A stretch of DNA of 64,000 nucleotides, taken from the NCBI RefSeq assembly GCF_900142775.1, contig NZ_FRCC01000003.1, positions 124,001-188,000 of the forward strand. Direction: 5' to 3'. The position numbers and the translations under genes are program-made. Source of the stretch: Flavobacterium flevense (GTDB taxonomy: Bacteria; Bacteroidota; Bacteroidia; Flavobacteriales; Flavobacteriaceae). Numbering within the stretch: the stretch's first letter is position 1; the number at the start of each line of letters is the position of its first letter. The notes beneath the pieces were generated by a model. The model did not search any database. It had not been told where the DNA came from and worked only from the letters and a program-made list of their open reading frames with translations. Positions 43,983 to 53,410 of the stretch are shown here, piece by piece.

Positions 43983-46625
43983 ATGTCTGAAGGAGAAAAG
44001 TTAATTCCTATTAACATTGAAGATGAAATGAAATCAGCTTACATTGATTATTCAATGTCGGTAATTGTATCAAGAGCGCTTCCTGATGTTAGAGATGGCT
44101 TGAAACCAGTACATCGAAGAGTACTTTACGGAATGTATGATTTAGGAGTAACTTCAAGATCTGCCCACAAAAAATCTGCAAGAATTGTCGGAGAAGTTTT
44201 AGGAAAGTATCACCCGCATGGAGATACTTCCGTTTATGATGCCATGGTTCGTATGGCTCAGGAATGGAGTTTACGTTATTTATTAGTTGACGGTCAGGGT
44301 AACTTTGGTTCTGTAGATGGCGACAGCCCTGCAGCAATGCGTTATACGGAGGCCAGAATGCGTAAGATTTCGGAAGAAATAATGGCAGATATTGAAAAAG
44401 AAACAGTTGATTTCCAATTGAACTTTGATGATACTTTGTATGAGCCAAAAGTAATGCCTACCCGTGTTCCTACCTTATTAGTAAACGGTGCAACCGGTAT
44501 TGCAGTAGGTATGGCTACTAATATGCCTCCTCATAACCTTACCGAAGTTATCAATGGTACACTTGCTTATTTAGATAATAACGATATTGAAATTGATGAA
44601 TTAATGAATCATATTAAAGCCCCTGATTTTCCTACAGGTGGTGTAATATATGGTTACGAAGGCGTTCGCGAAGCTTTTAAAACAGGTAGAGGCCGTATTG
44701 TAATGCGTGCCAAAGTAAGTTTTGAAGAAGTAGATGGAAGAGAGTGCATTATTGCTACTGAAATCCCATATCAGGTGAATAAAGCCGATATGATTAAGCG
44801 TACTGCTGATTTAGTCAATGAGAAAAAAATAGACGGAATTGCAAATATTCGTGATGAGTCAGACAGAAACGGGATGCGTATCGTTTATATTCTGAAAAGA
44901 GATGCGACTCCTAATGTGGTTTTGAATACCTTATATAAGTTTACTCAACTGCAATCTTCTTTTAGTGTAAACAATATTGCTCTTGTTAAAGGACGCCCGC
45001 AAATGTTGAATCTAAAAGACATGATTCATTATTTTATTGAGCATCGTCATGACGTTGTGGTTCGCAGAACGCAGTTTGAATTGCGTAAAGCTGAAGAAAG
45101 AGCACATATTTTAGAAGGTTTAATTATTGCTTCGGATAATATTGATGAAGTAATTGCGTTGATTAGAGGTTCTAAAAACACGGAAGAAGCCCGTGAAAAA
45201 TTAATCGAAAGATTTAAACTTTCTGACATTCAGGCACGTGCCATTGTTGAAATGCGTTTGCGTCAGTTAACTGGTCTGGAACAAGATAAGTTAAGAGCTG
45301 AATATGAGGAATTAATGAAATTAATCACACACTTAAAAGCATTATTAGCTGATGTGAATTTAAGAACGGAGTTAATTAAAGAAGAGTTAGCCGAAATACG
45401 TGATAAATATGGCGATGAGCGTCGTTCTACTATTGAGTATTCCGGTGGAGATGTAAGTATTGAAGATTTAATTGCCGATGAAAATGTGGTGATTACCATT
45501 TCGCATGCCGGTTATATTAAACGTACCAACTTAACCGAATACAAAACTCAGAACAGAGGAGGAGTAGGACAAAAAAGTGCCGGAACAAGAGATCAGGATT
45601 TCTTAGAGCATATGTTTGTGGCTACCAATCACCAATATATGATGTTCTTTACCCAAAAAGGAAAATGTTTCTGGATGCGTGTTTATGAAATTCCCGAAGG
45701 AAGCAAAACGGCTAAGGGGAGAGCCATTCAAAATCTTATCAATATAGAAAGTACTGATAAAGTAAAAGCCTTTATTTGTACTCAGGATTTAAAAGATCAG
45801 GATTACATTAAAACACATAATTTAGTGATGGTGACTAAGAAAGGACAGGTTAAGAAAACTTCTTTAGAGAAATATTCTAAACCAAGAGTAAATGGTGTTG
45901 CTGCAATTACTATTAAGGAAGGTGATGAGTTATTAGGAGCTGAATTGACAAATGGTGATAGCCAAATTATCCTGGCGGTTAAATCAGGGAAGTTAGTTCG
46001 TTTTGAAGAGACTAAAACCCGTCCGATGGGAAGAACAGCTTCCGGAGTACGTGGTATAACGCTAAAAGATGATACTGATGAAGTAATTAGTATGGTTACT
46101 GTTGATAAAGACAATATTAACGATACTCAAATTTTAGTGGTAACCGAAAAAGGTTACGGTAAACGTACTAAATTAGTAGATGACGATGGTGAAGATGTGT
46201 ACAGAATCACTAATCGTGGTGGAAAAGGTGTGAAAACTCTAAATATTACTGAAAAAACAGGAAATTTAATTTCTATTAGTGCTGTAACCGATGCTGATGA
46301 TTTAATGATTATTAATAAATCAGGATTAACTATCAGAATGGCTATTGAAGATTTAAGAGTAATGGGTCGTGCCACTCAGGGAGTTAAACTGATTAATCTG
46401 AAAGGAAACGATTCTATTGCAGCAGTTGCTAAAGTAATGAAAGACGATGTCGAGGAAGTAGTTCTTGACGAAGACGGAAATATCATAGAAAATGCTATAA
46501 TAGAAAGAGTAAAACCGGTATTGGAAGTATTAGAAGATGATGGTGTTGTTGAAGATGAAGAGGAAGATGATGAAGACATTATTGACGATGACGAAGCTGA
46601 CGATTCTGATGATGACGAAGCTTAA
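43983..46625 (+). CDS. gyrA: DNA gyrase subunit A
   Basis: 880 residues. The catalytic Tyr is 121 in AMRYTEARM. The quinolone-resistance region reads [13 protein letters not shown]; Thr82 stands where E. coli has Ser83 and Asp86 where it has Asp87, which looks wild-type for this group. The GyrA-box of the C-terminal wrapping domain is QNRGGVGQ. The end is an extreme acidic tail ([18 protein letters not shown]). Upstream of it the 256-bp gap to clpC must hold divergent promoters; I did not identify them confidently. Confidence 0.97.
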   Translation: MSEGEKLIPINIEDEMKSAYIDYSMSVIVSRALPDVRDGLKPVHRRVLYGMYDLGVTSRSAHKKSARIVGEVLGKYHPHGDTSVYDAMVRMAQEWSLRYLLVDGQGNFGSVDGDSPAAMRYTEARMRKISEEIMADIEKETVDFQLNFDDTLYEPKVMPTRVPTLLVNGATGIAVGMATNMPPHNLTEVINGTLAYLDNNDIEIDELMNHIKAPDFPTGGVIYGYEGVREAFKTGRGRIVMRAKVSFEEVDGRECIIATEIPYQVNKADMIKRTADLVNEKKIDGIANIRDESDRNGMRIVYILKRDATPNVVLNTLYKFTQLQSSFSVNNIALVKGRPQMLNLKDMIHYFIEHRHDVVVRRTQFELRKAEERAHILEGLIIASDNIDEVIALIRGSKNTEEAREKLIERFKLSDIQARAIVEMRLRQLTGLEQDKLRAEYEELMKLITHLKALLADVNLRTELIKEELAEIRDKYGDERRSTIEYSGGDVSIEDLIADENVVITISHAGYIKRTNLTEYKTQNRGGVGQKSAGTRDQDFLEHMFVATNHQYMMFFTQKGKCFWMRVYEIPEGSKTAKGRAIQNLINIESTDKVKAFICTQDLKDQDYIKTHNLVMVTKKGQVKKTSLEKYSKPRVNGVAAITIKEGDELLGAELTNGDSQIILAVKSGKLVRFEETKTRPMGRTASGVRGITLKDDTDEVISMVTVDKDNINDTQILVVTEKGYGKRTKLVDDDGEDVYRITNRGGKGVKTLNITEKTGNLISISAVTDADDLMIINKSGLTIRMAIEDLRVMGRATQGVKLINLKGNDSIAAVAKVMKDDVEEVVLDEDGNIIENAIIERVKPVLEVLEDDGVVEDEEEDDEDIIDDDEADDSDDDEA

Positions 46626-46657
46626 ATTTTAACTCAAGTGAATTATTAAATATAAAA

Positions 46658-47941
46658 ATGAATATTATGAATGGTAAATTTGTAATGCTGGCATCAGCTT
46701 TATTGCTGTCTGTAGCTACTTTTGCTCAGAAAAAAGAATTAAGAGCTGCCGAAAAAGCAGCAAAAGGGGACGATATGACAGAAGTGCTCCGAATTTTGAA
46801 AGAAGCAGAACCTGTGATGGCTAATGCTTCTGATGAAGAAAAAGCACAATATTTCTTTTTAAAAGGAAATGCATATATGGCTTTAGTAGAGAAAAAAGTC
46901 GATACTGATGCTAACATGGCTCAGGCTGCTAATACTTATAAAGAATTAATAGCTGCCGAAAAAGCTTCAGGTAAACAAAAGTATTCTACTCAGGCAGCAA
47001 CATCTATCACAAGAATCAAAGGAATGTTGATTAATAGCGGTGTTGCAGCTACTAAAGAGAATAATAATACCGAAGCTGCTAAAAAATTATATGAAGCTTA
47101 TCTTTTAGATAAAAAAGACACCATTAACCTTTATTATGCAGCTTCAACTTATGTAAGTGCTAAAGACTATGATAAAGCAATGGAATTGTATAACGAACTT
47201 AAAAAGTTAAACTATTCCGGTAAAGCAACTGAATACCTGGCAACAAGTAAAATAAATGGTGAAGAAAATGGATTTGCTACTGCTGCTGATAGAGATAAAG
47301 CAGTGAAATTAGGAACTCACGAAAATCCAAAAACTGAAGAAATCCCTTCTAAAAGAGGAGAGATTTATAAAAACATGGCATTAATTTTAGTTGAAAAAGG
47401 GCAAATTGCCGAAGCTAAAAAAGCTGTTTCTGAAGCCAGAGCAGCTAATCCTGATGATACTTCGCTAATGTTAACAGAAGCTAATTTATATTTACAAACT
47501 AAAGATTTTGATAAATACAAACAAATAATTACTGAAGTATTAGCTAAAAATCCTAATGATGCTGCATTAGTATATAATTTAGGGGTTATTTCTGCTAACG
47601 CAAATAACAATGCCGATGCTGAAAAATATTATAAAAGAGCTGTTGAAATTAAGCCGGATTATACTAATGCTTACATCAACTTAGCTGTTTTAAAATTGCA
47701 AAATGAAAAACCTCTTATCGAAGAAATGAATAAGTTAGGAACTTCTGATAAAGATATGAAGCGTTATGATGTTTTGAAAAAGAAAAGAGAAGACTTGTTT
47801 AAAAGTACTTTACCATACTTGAAAAAAGCATATGAATTAGATCCGCAAAACGAAGATATTGTAAAAACACTTTCTGGAGTTTACGGAGCATTAGAAATGA
47901 CAGCTGAAAAGAATGCATTGAAAGCTAATATGAAAAAATAG
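46658..47941 (+). CDS. periplasmic or secreted TPR protein
   Basis: 427 residues. A signal peptide (GKFVMLASALLLSVATFAQ, with Met-1 or Met-4 as start) is followed by helical tandem repeats. The clearest TPR copies are NPDDTSLMLTEANLYLQTKDFDKYKQIITEVLAKNPND and AALVYNLGVISANANNNADAEKYYKRAVEIKPD. It is 32 bp after gyrA, so probably co-transcribed from the same region, but the role is not linked to gyrase by anything visible. Confidence 0.85.
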   Translation: MNIMNGKFVMLASALLLSVATFAQKKELRAAEKAAKGDDMTEVLRILKEAEPVMANASDEEKAQYFFLKGNAYMALVEKKVDTDANMAQAANTYKELIAAEKASGKQKYSTQAATSITRIKGMLINSGVAATKENNNTEAAKKLYEAYLLDKKDTINLYYAASTYVSAKDYDKAMELYNELKKLNYSGKATEYLATSKINGEENGFATAADRDKAVKLGTHENPKTEEIPSKRGEIYKNMALILVEKGQIAEAKKAVSEARAANPDDTSLMLTEANLYLQTKDFDKYKQIITEVLAKNPNDAALVYNLGVISANANNNADAEKYYKRAVEIKPDYTNAYINLAVLKLQNEKPLIEEMNKLGTSDKDMKRYDVLKKKREDLFKSTLPYLKKAYELDPQNEDIVKTLSGVYGALEMTAEKNALKANMKK

Positions 47942-47963
47942 ACTTTCAGTTTTTTTAAATAAT

Positions 47964-47996
47964 GGCCATCTTTGATAATTCAGAGATGGCTTTTTT
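47964..47996 (+). terminator. terminator after TPR gene
   Basis: GGCCATCTTTG pairs with CAGAGATGGCT with one mismatch; T6 follows. Confidence 0.75.
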
Positions 47997-48120
47997 ATTT
48001 ATAAAGGGAAGCAAAGACACCACTAATTTCAAAGCTCCCATTATAATTTGTAATTTTGTTTTTTTTAATTTTCGAAACTAATTTTCGAAATAAGTTTCAT
48101 CAAAAACATTCGCTAATAAA

Positions 48121-48708
48121 ATGATAATACACAATCAGGAATATAAATACTCGTTAGAAAATGTACTTTTTGTATTTGCTTTAGAAATGGAAGCAGCTGA
48201 AGTTTTTAAAAATCAGCATACATTGTTTACCGGAATAGGAAAAGTTCATGCCACTTATGAATTAACGAAAGCCATTTATCATAAAAAGCCTGATTTAATT
48301 ATCAATTTGGGCTCTGCCGGCAGTGGTACTTTTTCTAAAGGTGATGTAGTTTGTTGTACCCAATTTGTGCAACGTGATATGGACGTGAGAGGTTTAGGGT
48401 ATGCACTTTATGAAACCCCTTTTTCCGGAGTGTCATTGATTTTGCAATATGGTTTGCAAATTGAAAATCTTCCGCAGGGAATATGTGGTACAGGAGATAA
48501 CTTCGAAATGAGCCATAACGAAACGAAATATAATGTTGTTGATATGGAAGCCTATGCTTTAGCTACTATTGCCATGAAGGAAAATATTCCGTTTGTATGC
48601 CTTAAATATATTTCTGACGGTGCTGATGATAATGCCGCTGATGACTGGACAGAATCGGTTCACAAGGCAGCTATTGCTTTTGGTAACATTTTTCAAATTA
48701 ATGATTAG
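48121..48708 (+). CDS. nucleosidase / phosphorylase superfamily protein (MTA/SAH-type)
   Basis: 195 residues. VLFVFALEMEAAEVF and FTGIGKVHATYELTKAIYHKKPDLIINLGSAGS are the N-terminal core of the PNP/UDP phosphorylase fold. GTGDNFEMSHNETKYNVVDMEAYALATIA carries the VxMEA purine/ribose site, and YISDGADDNAADDW contains the catalytic Asp. The size and the missing insert suggest 5'-methylthioadenosine/S-adenosylhomocysteine nucleosidase-like or a related nucleosidase. Its stop codon overlaps the next gene's GTG. Confidence 0.82.
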   Translation: MIIHNQEYKYSLENVLFVFALEMEAAEVFKNQHTLFTGIGKVHATYELTKAIYHKKPDLIINLGSAGSGTFSKGDVVCCTQFVQRDMDVRGLGYALYETPFSGVSLILQYGLQIENLPQGICGTGDNFEMSHNETKYNVVDMEAYALATIAMKENIPFVCLKYISDGADDNAADDWTESVHKAAIAFGNIFQIND

Positions 48709-49052
48709 TGAAAATACAAGTTTTAAAAACAATTGAAAGTATCATTGAAACTCCATTTGTCGAAGATGAATTTGAGTCGGGTTCAGTTTGTTTTGCCAAT
48801 GATGAAGACCTAAGAGCCAATTTTAAGCTTCAGTTTACTATTTATGATGTAGTGAATTATGTCTATGGCGTTTGCCAATTGCATTTGGAAAAAAATGAAA
48901 AATTAGAAATTTCACTTTTGAAAATTCCGTATCCTGTTAATGCGGATCTTTTTTGGAAATACAGTAATAGTGGAAAGAAAATACGTCAACAACAAGCTTT
49001 TAATGAAATCGAATTAACGGATGTGACTTTTTTAAATTGGATAGTTGTTTAG
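48708..49052 (+). CDS. hypothetical protein, 114 residues
   Basis: Starts with GTG at 48708, sharing one base with the nucleosidase stop codon, so it is translationally coupled. Sequence features: VKTIESIIETPFVEDEFESGSVC, KLQFTIYDVVNYVYGVCQLHLEKNEKLEIS, KIPYPVNADLFWKYSN. It is not recognised. Confidence 0.6.
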   Translation: MKIQVLKTIESIIETPFVEDEFESGSVCFANDEDLRANFKLQFTIYDVVNYVYGVCQLHLEKNEKLEISLLKIPYPVNADLFWKYSNSGKKIRQQQAFNEIELTDVTFLNWIVV

Positions 49053-49070
49053 CACTAATTTTTTTATGGC

Positions 49071-49118
49071 TTTATGATGCAAATCATAAAAGTGAAGTAC
49101 TGTTCTGGATTAGTTTTG
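49071..49118 (+). promoter_or_regulatory. hmp promoter with FNR/CRP-like operator
   Basis: TTTATGAT-GCAA-ATCATAAA at 49071-49090 is a perfect 8-bp palindrome; its core TGAT-N4-ATCA equals the FNR-type half-sites. TAGTTTTG at 49111-49118 matches the -7 element, 22 bp before the ATG at 49140. The operator occupies the -33 to -45 zone, which has no TTTG, so it could be an activator site; a nitric-oxide or redox sensing regulator is inferred. Confidence 0.6.
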
Positions 49119-49139
49119 AAAAAAATTAAAATCTCAATT

Positions 49140-50339
49140 ATGAACAGTGAACAAAAACAATTAATTAAAGCTACTATTCCAATTCTGCAATCTTCAGGCG
49201 AAGTTCTTACTGCTTATTTTTATAAAAGAATGTTTGAACATAATCCCGAATTAAAATCGGTTTTTAATATGGGAAATCAGGCTAATGGTAAGCAAAAGCA
49301 CGCACTTGCAGCAGCCGTTTTGGCTTATGCTGAAAACATTGATAATCCTTCGGTACTGATAAATGTTTTAAAAGGAATTGGAAATAAACACGTAAGTTTA
49401 AATATTAAAGCAGAAGATTATGCCATTGTAGGAGGTCATTTAATTGCTTCAATACAAGAAGTTTTAGGAGATGTAGCCACAGCAGAATTGTTAGAAGCAT
49501 GGACGGCTGCTTACAATGAATTGGCAGCAATTATGATTGGTATTGAGGCTGAATTCTATCGTAATAATGAAACTAAAAAGGGTGGATGGAAAGGCTGGAG
49601 AAATTTCACCATCAAAGAAATTATTAACGAATCGGAAGAAATCAAATCATTTTATTTGTATCCAACGGATGGAAAAGAAATTGCAATGTACACCGCCGGA
49701 CAATATTTAAGTGTACAGGTTTTTGTAGAAGAACTAGGATTATTACAACCAAGACAATACAGTCTTTCTAGTGCATTTCATCCAAATTATTATAGAATTT
49801 CGGTTAAAAAGGAAACTGCTTTGGAAAGTCAGCCCGAGGGTATGGTTTCAAATACATTACATCAGTTACATATTGGAGATACTATAAATGTATCGGCACC
49901 GGCAGGAAATTTTTATTTACAGGATGACAAAGCACCAATTGTTCTGATAAGTGGCGGAGTGGGAGTGACTCCGTTGTTGAGTATGTTAGAAACCAATAAA
50001 AAGAAAGCGAAAAACAAAACGGTTTGGATTCACGGATGCCGAAATAACGCTGTTCACGCTTTTAAAGATAGTGTAGCAACAATCGAAGAAGAATCAGACT
50101 GGTTAGAAACTTATATTTTTAATGAAGATCTGAATGAAAATGAGAGTAACAGAATTATCAAAGGAAGAGTAGATTTAAAAAAATGCAAAGACGCTATTTT
50201 ACTGGAAAATGCCCGTTATTATTTATGTGGTCCGGCTCCTTTTATCAAAGCGCATTATGAATCATTAATTGCTTTTGATATTGACAAATCGAATATTTTC
50301 TATGAAGAATTTGGACCTCAGTCTGTTTCTTTAAATTAG
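49140..50339 (+). CDS. hmp: flavohemoprotein (nitric oxide dioxygenase)
   Basis: 399 residues from the ATG at 49140, the normal Hmp length; a frame start at 49074 would lie inside the operator. The globin domain is 1-140 with B10 Tyr (LTAYFYKRMF) and proximal His (GNKHVSL). The FAD domain follows (RQYSLSSA) and the NAD domain has GGVGVTPLLSML and FYEEFGP. It converts NO and O2 to nitrate. No regulator gene is nearby. Confidence 0.93.
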   Translation: MNSEQKQLIKATIPILQSSGEVLTAYFYKRMFEHNPELKSVFNMGNQANGKQKHALAAAVLAYAENIDNPSVLINVLKGIGNKHVSLNIKAEDYAIVGGHLIASIQEVLGDVATAELLEAWTAAYNELAAIMIGIEAEFYRNNETKKGGWKGWRNFTIKEIINESEEIKSFYLYPTDGKEIAMYTAGQYLSVQVFVEELGLLQPRQYSLSSAFHPNYYRISVKKETALESQPEGMVSNTLHQLHIGDTINVSAPAGNFYLQDDKAPIVLISGGVGVTPLLSMLETNKKKAKNKTVWIHGCRNNAVHAFKDSVATIEEESDWLETYIFNEDLNENESNRIIKGRVDLKKCKDAILLENARYYLCGPAPFIKAHYESLIAFDIDKSNIFYEEFGPQSVSLN

Positions 50340-50370
50340 ATTTTTAGTTATTAGTAAGAGTAGTAAAAAT

Positions 50371-50404
50371 TAACCCTTTCAGTTTTAGAGATTTGAAAGG
50401 GTTT
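50371..50404 (+). terminator. terminator after hmp
   Basis: AACCCTTTCA and TGAAAGGGTT pair over 10 bp; the plus strand continues TAATATTTTTT. It also lies just beyond the end of the toxin gene on the other strand. Confidence 0.75.
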
Positions 50405-50424
50405 AATATTTTTTAATAAAATGA

Positions 50425-50700
50425 CTAAAATAAGTCGCTGTGAGTTCCTGTATTGATAAATAAAAGAGTAAGTTCATTGTCGTTTTGTAACCAAACTAAA
50501 AGCCAGTCACCCTTAATGTGGCATTCCCAGCAATTGTTATAATTTCCGGATAATTTATGTGGTTTGTATTTTTGAGGTAGTGTTCCTGTTTTTTCTAAAA
50601 TAGAAATTACAGTTTCTAGTTTAGACATGTCATAACCTCTTTTTTTACAAAGCTTTAATTCTTTTTCAAATTGCTTAGTAGCTGAAATGGTATACATCAA
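50425..50700 (-). CDS. YafQ/RelE-superfamily toxin
   Basis: 91 residues. KQFEKELKLCKKRGYDMSKLETVISILEKTG, HKLSGNYNNCWECHIKGDWLLVWLQND and FINTGTHSDLF follow the YafQ pattern: the His-Lys-Leu loop, the His/Asp-Trp pair and the C-terminal Gly-Thr-His-Ser-Asp-Leu-Phe hold the mRNA cleavage residues. Its ATG follows the antitoxin stop directly. Confidence 0.92.
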   Translation of the reverse strand: MMYTISATKQFEKELKLCKKRGYDMSKLETVISILEKTGTLPQKYKPHKLSGNYNNCWECHIKGDWLLVWLQNDNELTLLFINTGTHSDLF

Positions 50701-50892
50701 TTAACCTAAAACCTTATTGAAAAGGTCACTTGTACTTTTATAAGTAGTAACACGTCCTTTTTTTACATCTTCTAAAGATAAATCAATTGCCGTTTTTTCA
50801 ATTTTTTTAAAAACGCCCAACGATAGTATATACGCAATAGTTTTTTTTGCGATAATGTTACGAGCATCATAAGATAATGTTATTGTGGCCAT
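50701..50892 (-). CDS. antitoxin of YafQ-type system
   Basis: 63 residues. ITLSYDARNIIAKKTIAYILSLGVFKKIE is a ribbon-helix-helix-like N-terminus and the rest is hydrophilic. By position it is the partner of the toxin. The DinJ family label is approximate because the sequence has diverged. It may also bind the promoter region just upstream. Confidence 0.8.
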   Translation of the reverse strand: MATITLSYDARNIIAKKTIAYILSLGVFKKIEKTAIDLSLEDVKKGRVTTYKSTSDLFNKVLG

Positions 50893-51084
50893 AAGATAAA
50901 TTTTTAATATTACAAAGATATAAAATATTCCAAATTAAAAATCCTGACAAAGCAAAATTAGTATGAGTTTCGGCTATTGTTTAGGCTTTGTTGTAAAAAC
51001 AGTTTGTAGTTCATAACTCCTGATGATTTCTCTTTATTTCCAATTTGGAAATTCTTAATTTGCGACCTTAAATTAGCAGGAAAA

Positions 51085-53391
51085 ATGAAGGTCTGTATTG
51101 CCGAAAAACCAAGTGTAGCACGCGAAATTGCATCCGTTTTGGGAGCGAATACCAAGCATGATGGCTATTATGAAGGTAATGGCTATGCGGTAACCTACAC
51201 TTTTGGACATTTATGCACCTTAAAAGAACCCAATGATTACAGACCTTATTGGAAAAGTTGGGATCTGAATAATCTACCGATGCTTCCCGATAAATTTGAA
51301 ACTAAAGTAGTGGAAAATGCCGGGATTCAAAAGCAATTTAAAATTGTAAAAAGTTTATTTGACAAAGCCGAATTAGTCATCAACTGTGGCGATGCCGGTC
51401 AGGAAGGAGAACTCATTCAGCGATGGGTAATGAATGAGGCTAATTATAAAGGCGAGGTCAAGCGTTTGTGGATTTCTTCATTAACTACAGAAGCGATAAA
51501 AGAAGGTTTTGAAAACCTCAAACCGTCTGCCAATTATGATAATTTATATTATGCAGGATTTTCCAGAGCAATAGGAGACTGGTTGCTGGGTATGAATGCC
51601 ACCCGTTTGTACACCGTAAAACATGGCGGGTACAAACAGGTATTGTCTATTGGTCGGGTGCAAACGCCAACATTAGCAATGGTTGTGGATCGTTTTGCAG
51701 CAATTGAAAATTTTAAACCACAGCCTTATTGGGAATTACAAACTTTATATCGGGAAATTCTTTTTAGCTATGAAGAAGGACGTTTTCTAAAAAAAGAAGA
51801 CGGGCAACTCCTCGCAGATAAAGTCAAAGAAAGTGATTTCGAAATTGTTTCTGTCGAAAAAAAGAATGGAAACGAATATGCTCCGAAACTTTTTGATTTA
51901 ACTGGTTTACAAGTGTATTGCAATACTAAATTTGGATTTTCGGCTGATGAAACTCTGAAAATAGTACAGACTTTATACGAACAAAAAGTGGTTACTTATC
52001 CCAGAGTGGATACGACATTTTTACCAACAGATATTTATCCTAAAGTACCCGGAATTTTGCAAAATCTGACTAATTATGCTTCATTAACCGAGGTTCTTTT
52101 AGGGAAGAAAATTAAAAAATCACCAAAAGTTTTTAATGATAAAAAAGTTACGGATCACCATGCTATAATCCCAACAGGGATACAAATCAATCTGCAATAC
52201 AATCAACAGCAGGTGTATGATATTATTGTAAAGCGTTTTATTGCTGTTTTTTATGATGATTGTCTGGTTGCAAATACAACCGTAATTGGCAAAGCAGCCG
52301 ATGTTACTTTTAAAACCACAGGAAAAGAAATTCTGAAAAAAGGTTTTCGGGTTGTTTTTGAAGATCCAAACGCAAAGGAAAAAGAAGCAGATTTGTTACC
52401 TGCTTTTGTTGTGGGAGAAAAAGGACCGCACGAACCTTCTTTTTTAGAAAAAGAAACGAAAGCTCCTAATCAGTTTACCGAGGCTTCCTTGTTAAGAGCA
52501 ATGGAAACGGCAGGAAAACAGGTTGATGATGAAGATTTACGTGAATTAATGAAAGAGAACGGTATCGGAAGACCTTCTACAAGAGCTAATATTATTGAAA
52601 CTTTGTTCAGGCGCCAATACATCATTCGAAACAAAAAACAAGTTTTACCTACGCCAACAGGGATTCAGCTTATTGATATCATACAAAATGAATTAATAAA
52701 ATCGGCGGAATTGACGGGTTCTTGGGAAAAACAGTTGAAAGATATTGAGAAAGGAACTTTTACTGCAGCTGCATTTATCAATAACATGAAACGTATGGTC
52801 GATGCTTTGGTGTATGAAGTACGCAGCGAAACCACTCGTGCTAATATTTCGCATGCCGGAAGTATTCAAAAAGAAGAAGCCGCTGTTGAGAAAAAAAAGG
52901 CGGCCGGAATAGAATCCGAATCCTGTCCTAAGTGTAAAAAAGGAAATCTTATAAAAGGAAAATCGGCTTATGGATGCTCCGGATATAAGGCGGGTTGTGA
53001 TTTTGTTTTACCCTTTATTTTTGCAGAGAAAAAAATATCAGAAAATCAATATTTACGATTGCTTCAAAAAGGTTCTACGGTAAATTTAAAAGATTTCAAA
53101 ACAGATGAAGGTACAACTGTAGAAGGACTGCTTCGCTTTGATGATGCTTTTAAACTTAAATTAGAACCAAAGAAAACAGTTTCTAAGACAACATCAGAAA
53201 CAAAATCGGATGAATTGGCATGTCCAAAATGTCAGGAAGGAACCATTATAAAAGGCAATTCAGCATATGGTTGCAGTCATTATAAATCAGGTTGCGATTT
53301 TAAAGTTCCTTTTGAAACCGTCAGAGAAAAATTAAAAGATCAAAAACCAACGCGAGAATTAGTGTATACTATTCTCAACGAAGGTTTTTAA
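51085..53391 (+). CDS. topB: DNA topoisomerase III
   Basis: 768 residues. TOPRIM at 1-130 (MKVCIAEKPSVAREIASVLGA; NCGDAGQEGELIQRW). The catalytic region has IGRVQTPTLAMVVDRF and TYPRVDTTFLP, with the active Tyr. Two C-terminal CxxC...C-x-C zinc-ribbon-like repeats (CPKCKKGNLI with SAYGCS; CPKCQEGTII with SAYGCS) are tandem and end in V-P-F. It relaxes and decatenates DNA; in this phylum TopB is often carried by mobile elements, but nothing around it shows that. Confidence 0.93.
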   Translation: MKVCIAEKPSVAREIASVLGANTKHDGYYEGNGYAVTYTFGHLCTLKEPNDYRPYWKSWDLNNLPMLPDKFETKVVENAGIQKQFKIVKSLFDKAELVINCGDAGQEGELIQRWVMNEANYKGEVKRLWISSLTTEAIKEGFENLKPSANYDNLYYAGFSRAIGDWLLGMNATRLYTVKHGGYKQVLSIGRVQTPTLAMVVDRFAAIENFKPQPYWELQTLYREILFSYEEGRFLKKEDGQLLADKVKESDFEIVSVEKKNGNEYAPKLFDLTGLQVYCNTKFGFSADETLKIVQTLYEQKVVTYPRVDTTFLPTDIYPKVPGILQNLTNYASLTEVLLGKKIKKSPKVFNDKKVTDHHAIIPTGIQINLQYNQQQVYDIIVKRFIAVFYDDCLVANTTVIGKAADVTFKTTGKEILKKGFRVVFEDPNAKEKEADLLPAFVVGEKGPHEPSFLEKETKAPNQFTEASLLRAMETAGKQVDDEDLRELMKENGIGRPSTRANIIETLFRRQYIIRNKKQVLPTPTGIQLIDIIQNELIKSAELTGSWEKQLKDIEKGTFTAAAFINNMKRMVDALVYEVRSETTRANISHAGSIQKEEAAVEKKKAAGIESESCPKCKKGNLIKGKSAYGCSGYKAGCDFVLPFIFAEKKISENQYLRLLQKGSTVNLKDFKTDEGTTVEGLLRFDDAFKLKLEPKKTVSKTTSETKSDELACPKCQEGTIIKGNSAYGCSHYKSGCDFKVPFETVREKLKDQKPTRELVYTILNEGF

Positions 53392-53410
53392 TGCTATGAA
53401 AAGGTTGTTT

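Noticed and set aside
43983-46625. Quinolone resistance mutation in gyrA
   Set aside because: Thr82 and Asp86 at the critical positions are compatible with a natural wild type of this group; no resistance can be claimed.
51085-53391. topB as part of a conjugative element
   Set aside because: Neighbours are chromosomal type (hmp, glycosyltransferases), and no transfer genes are near.
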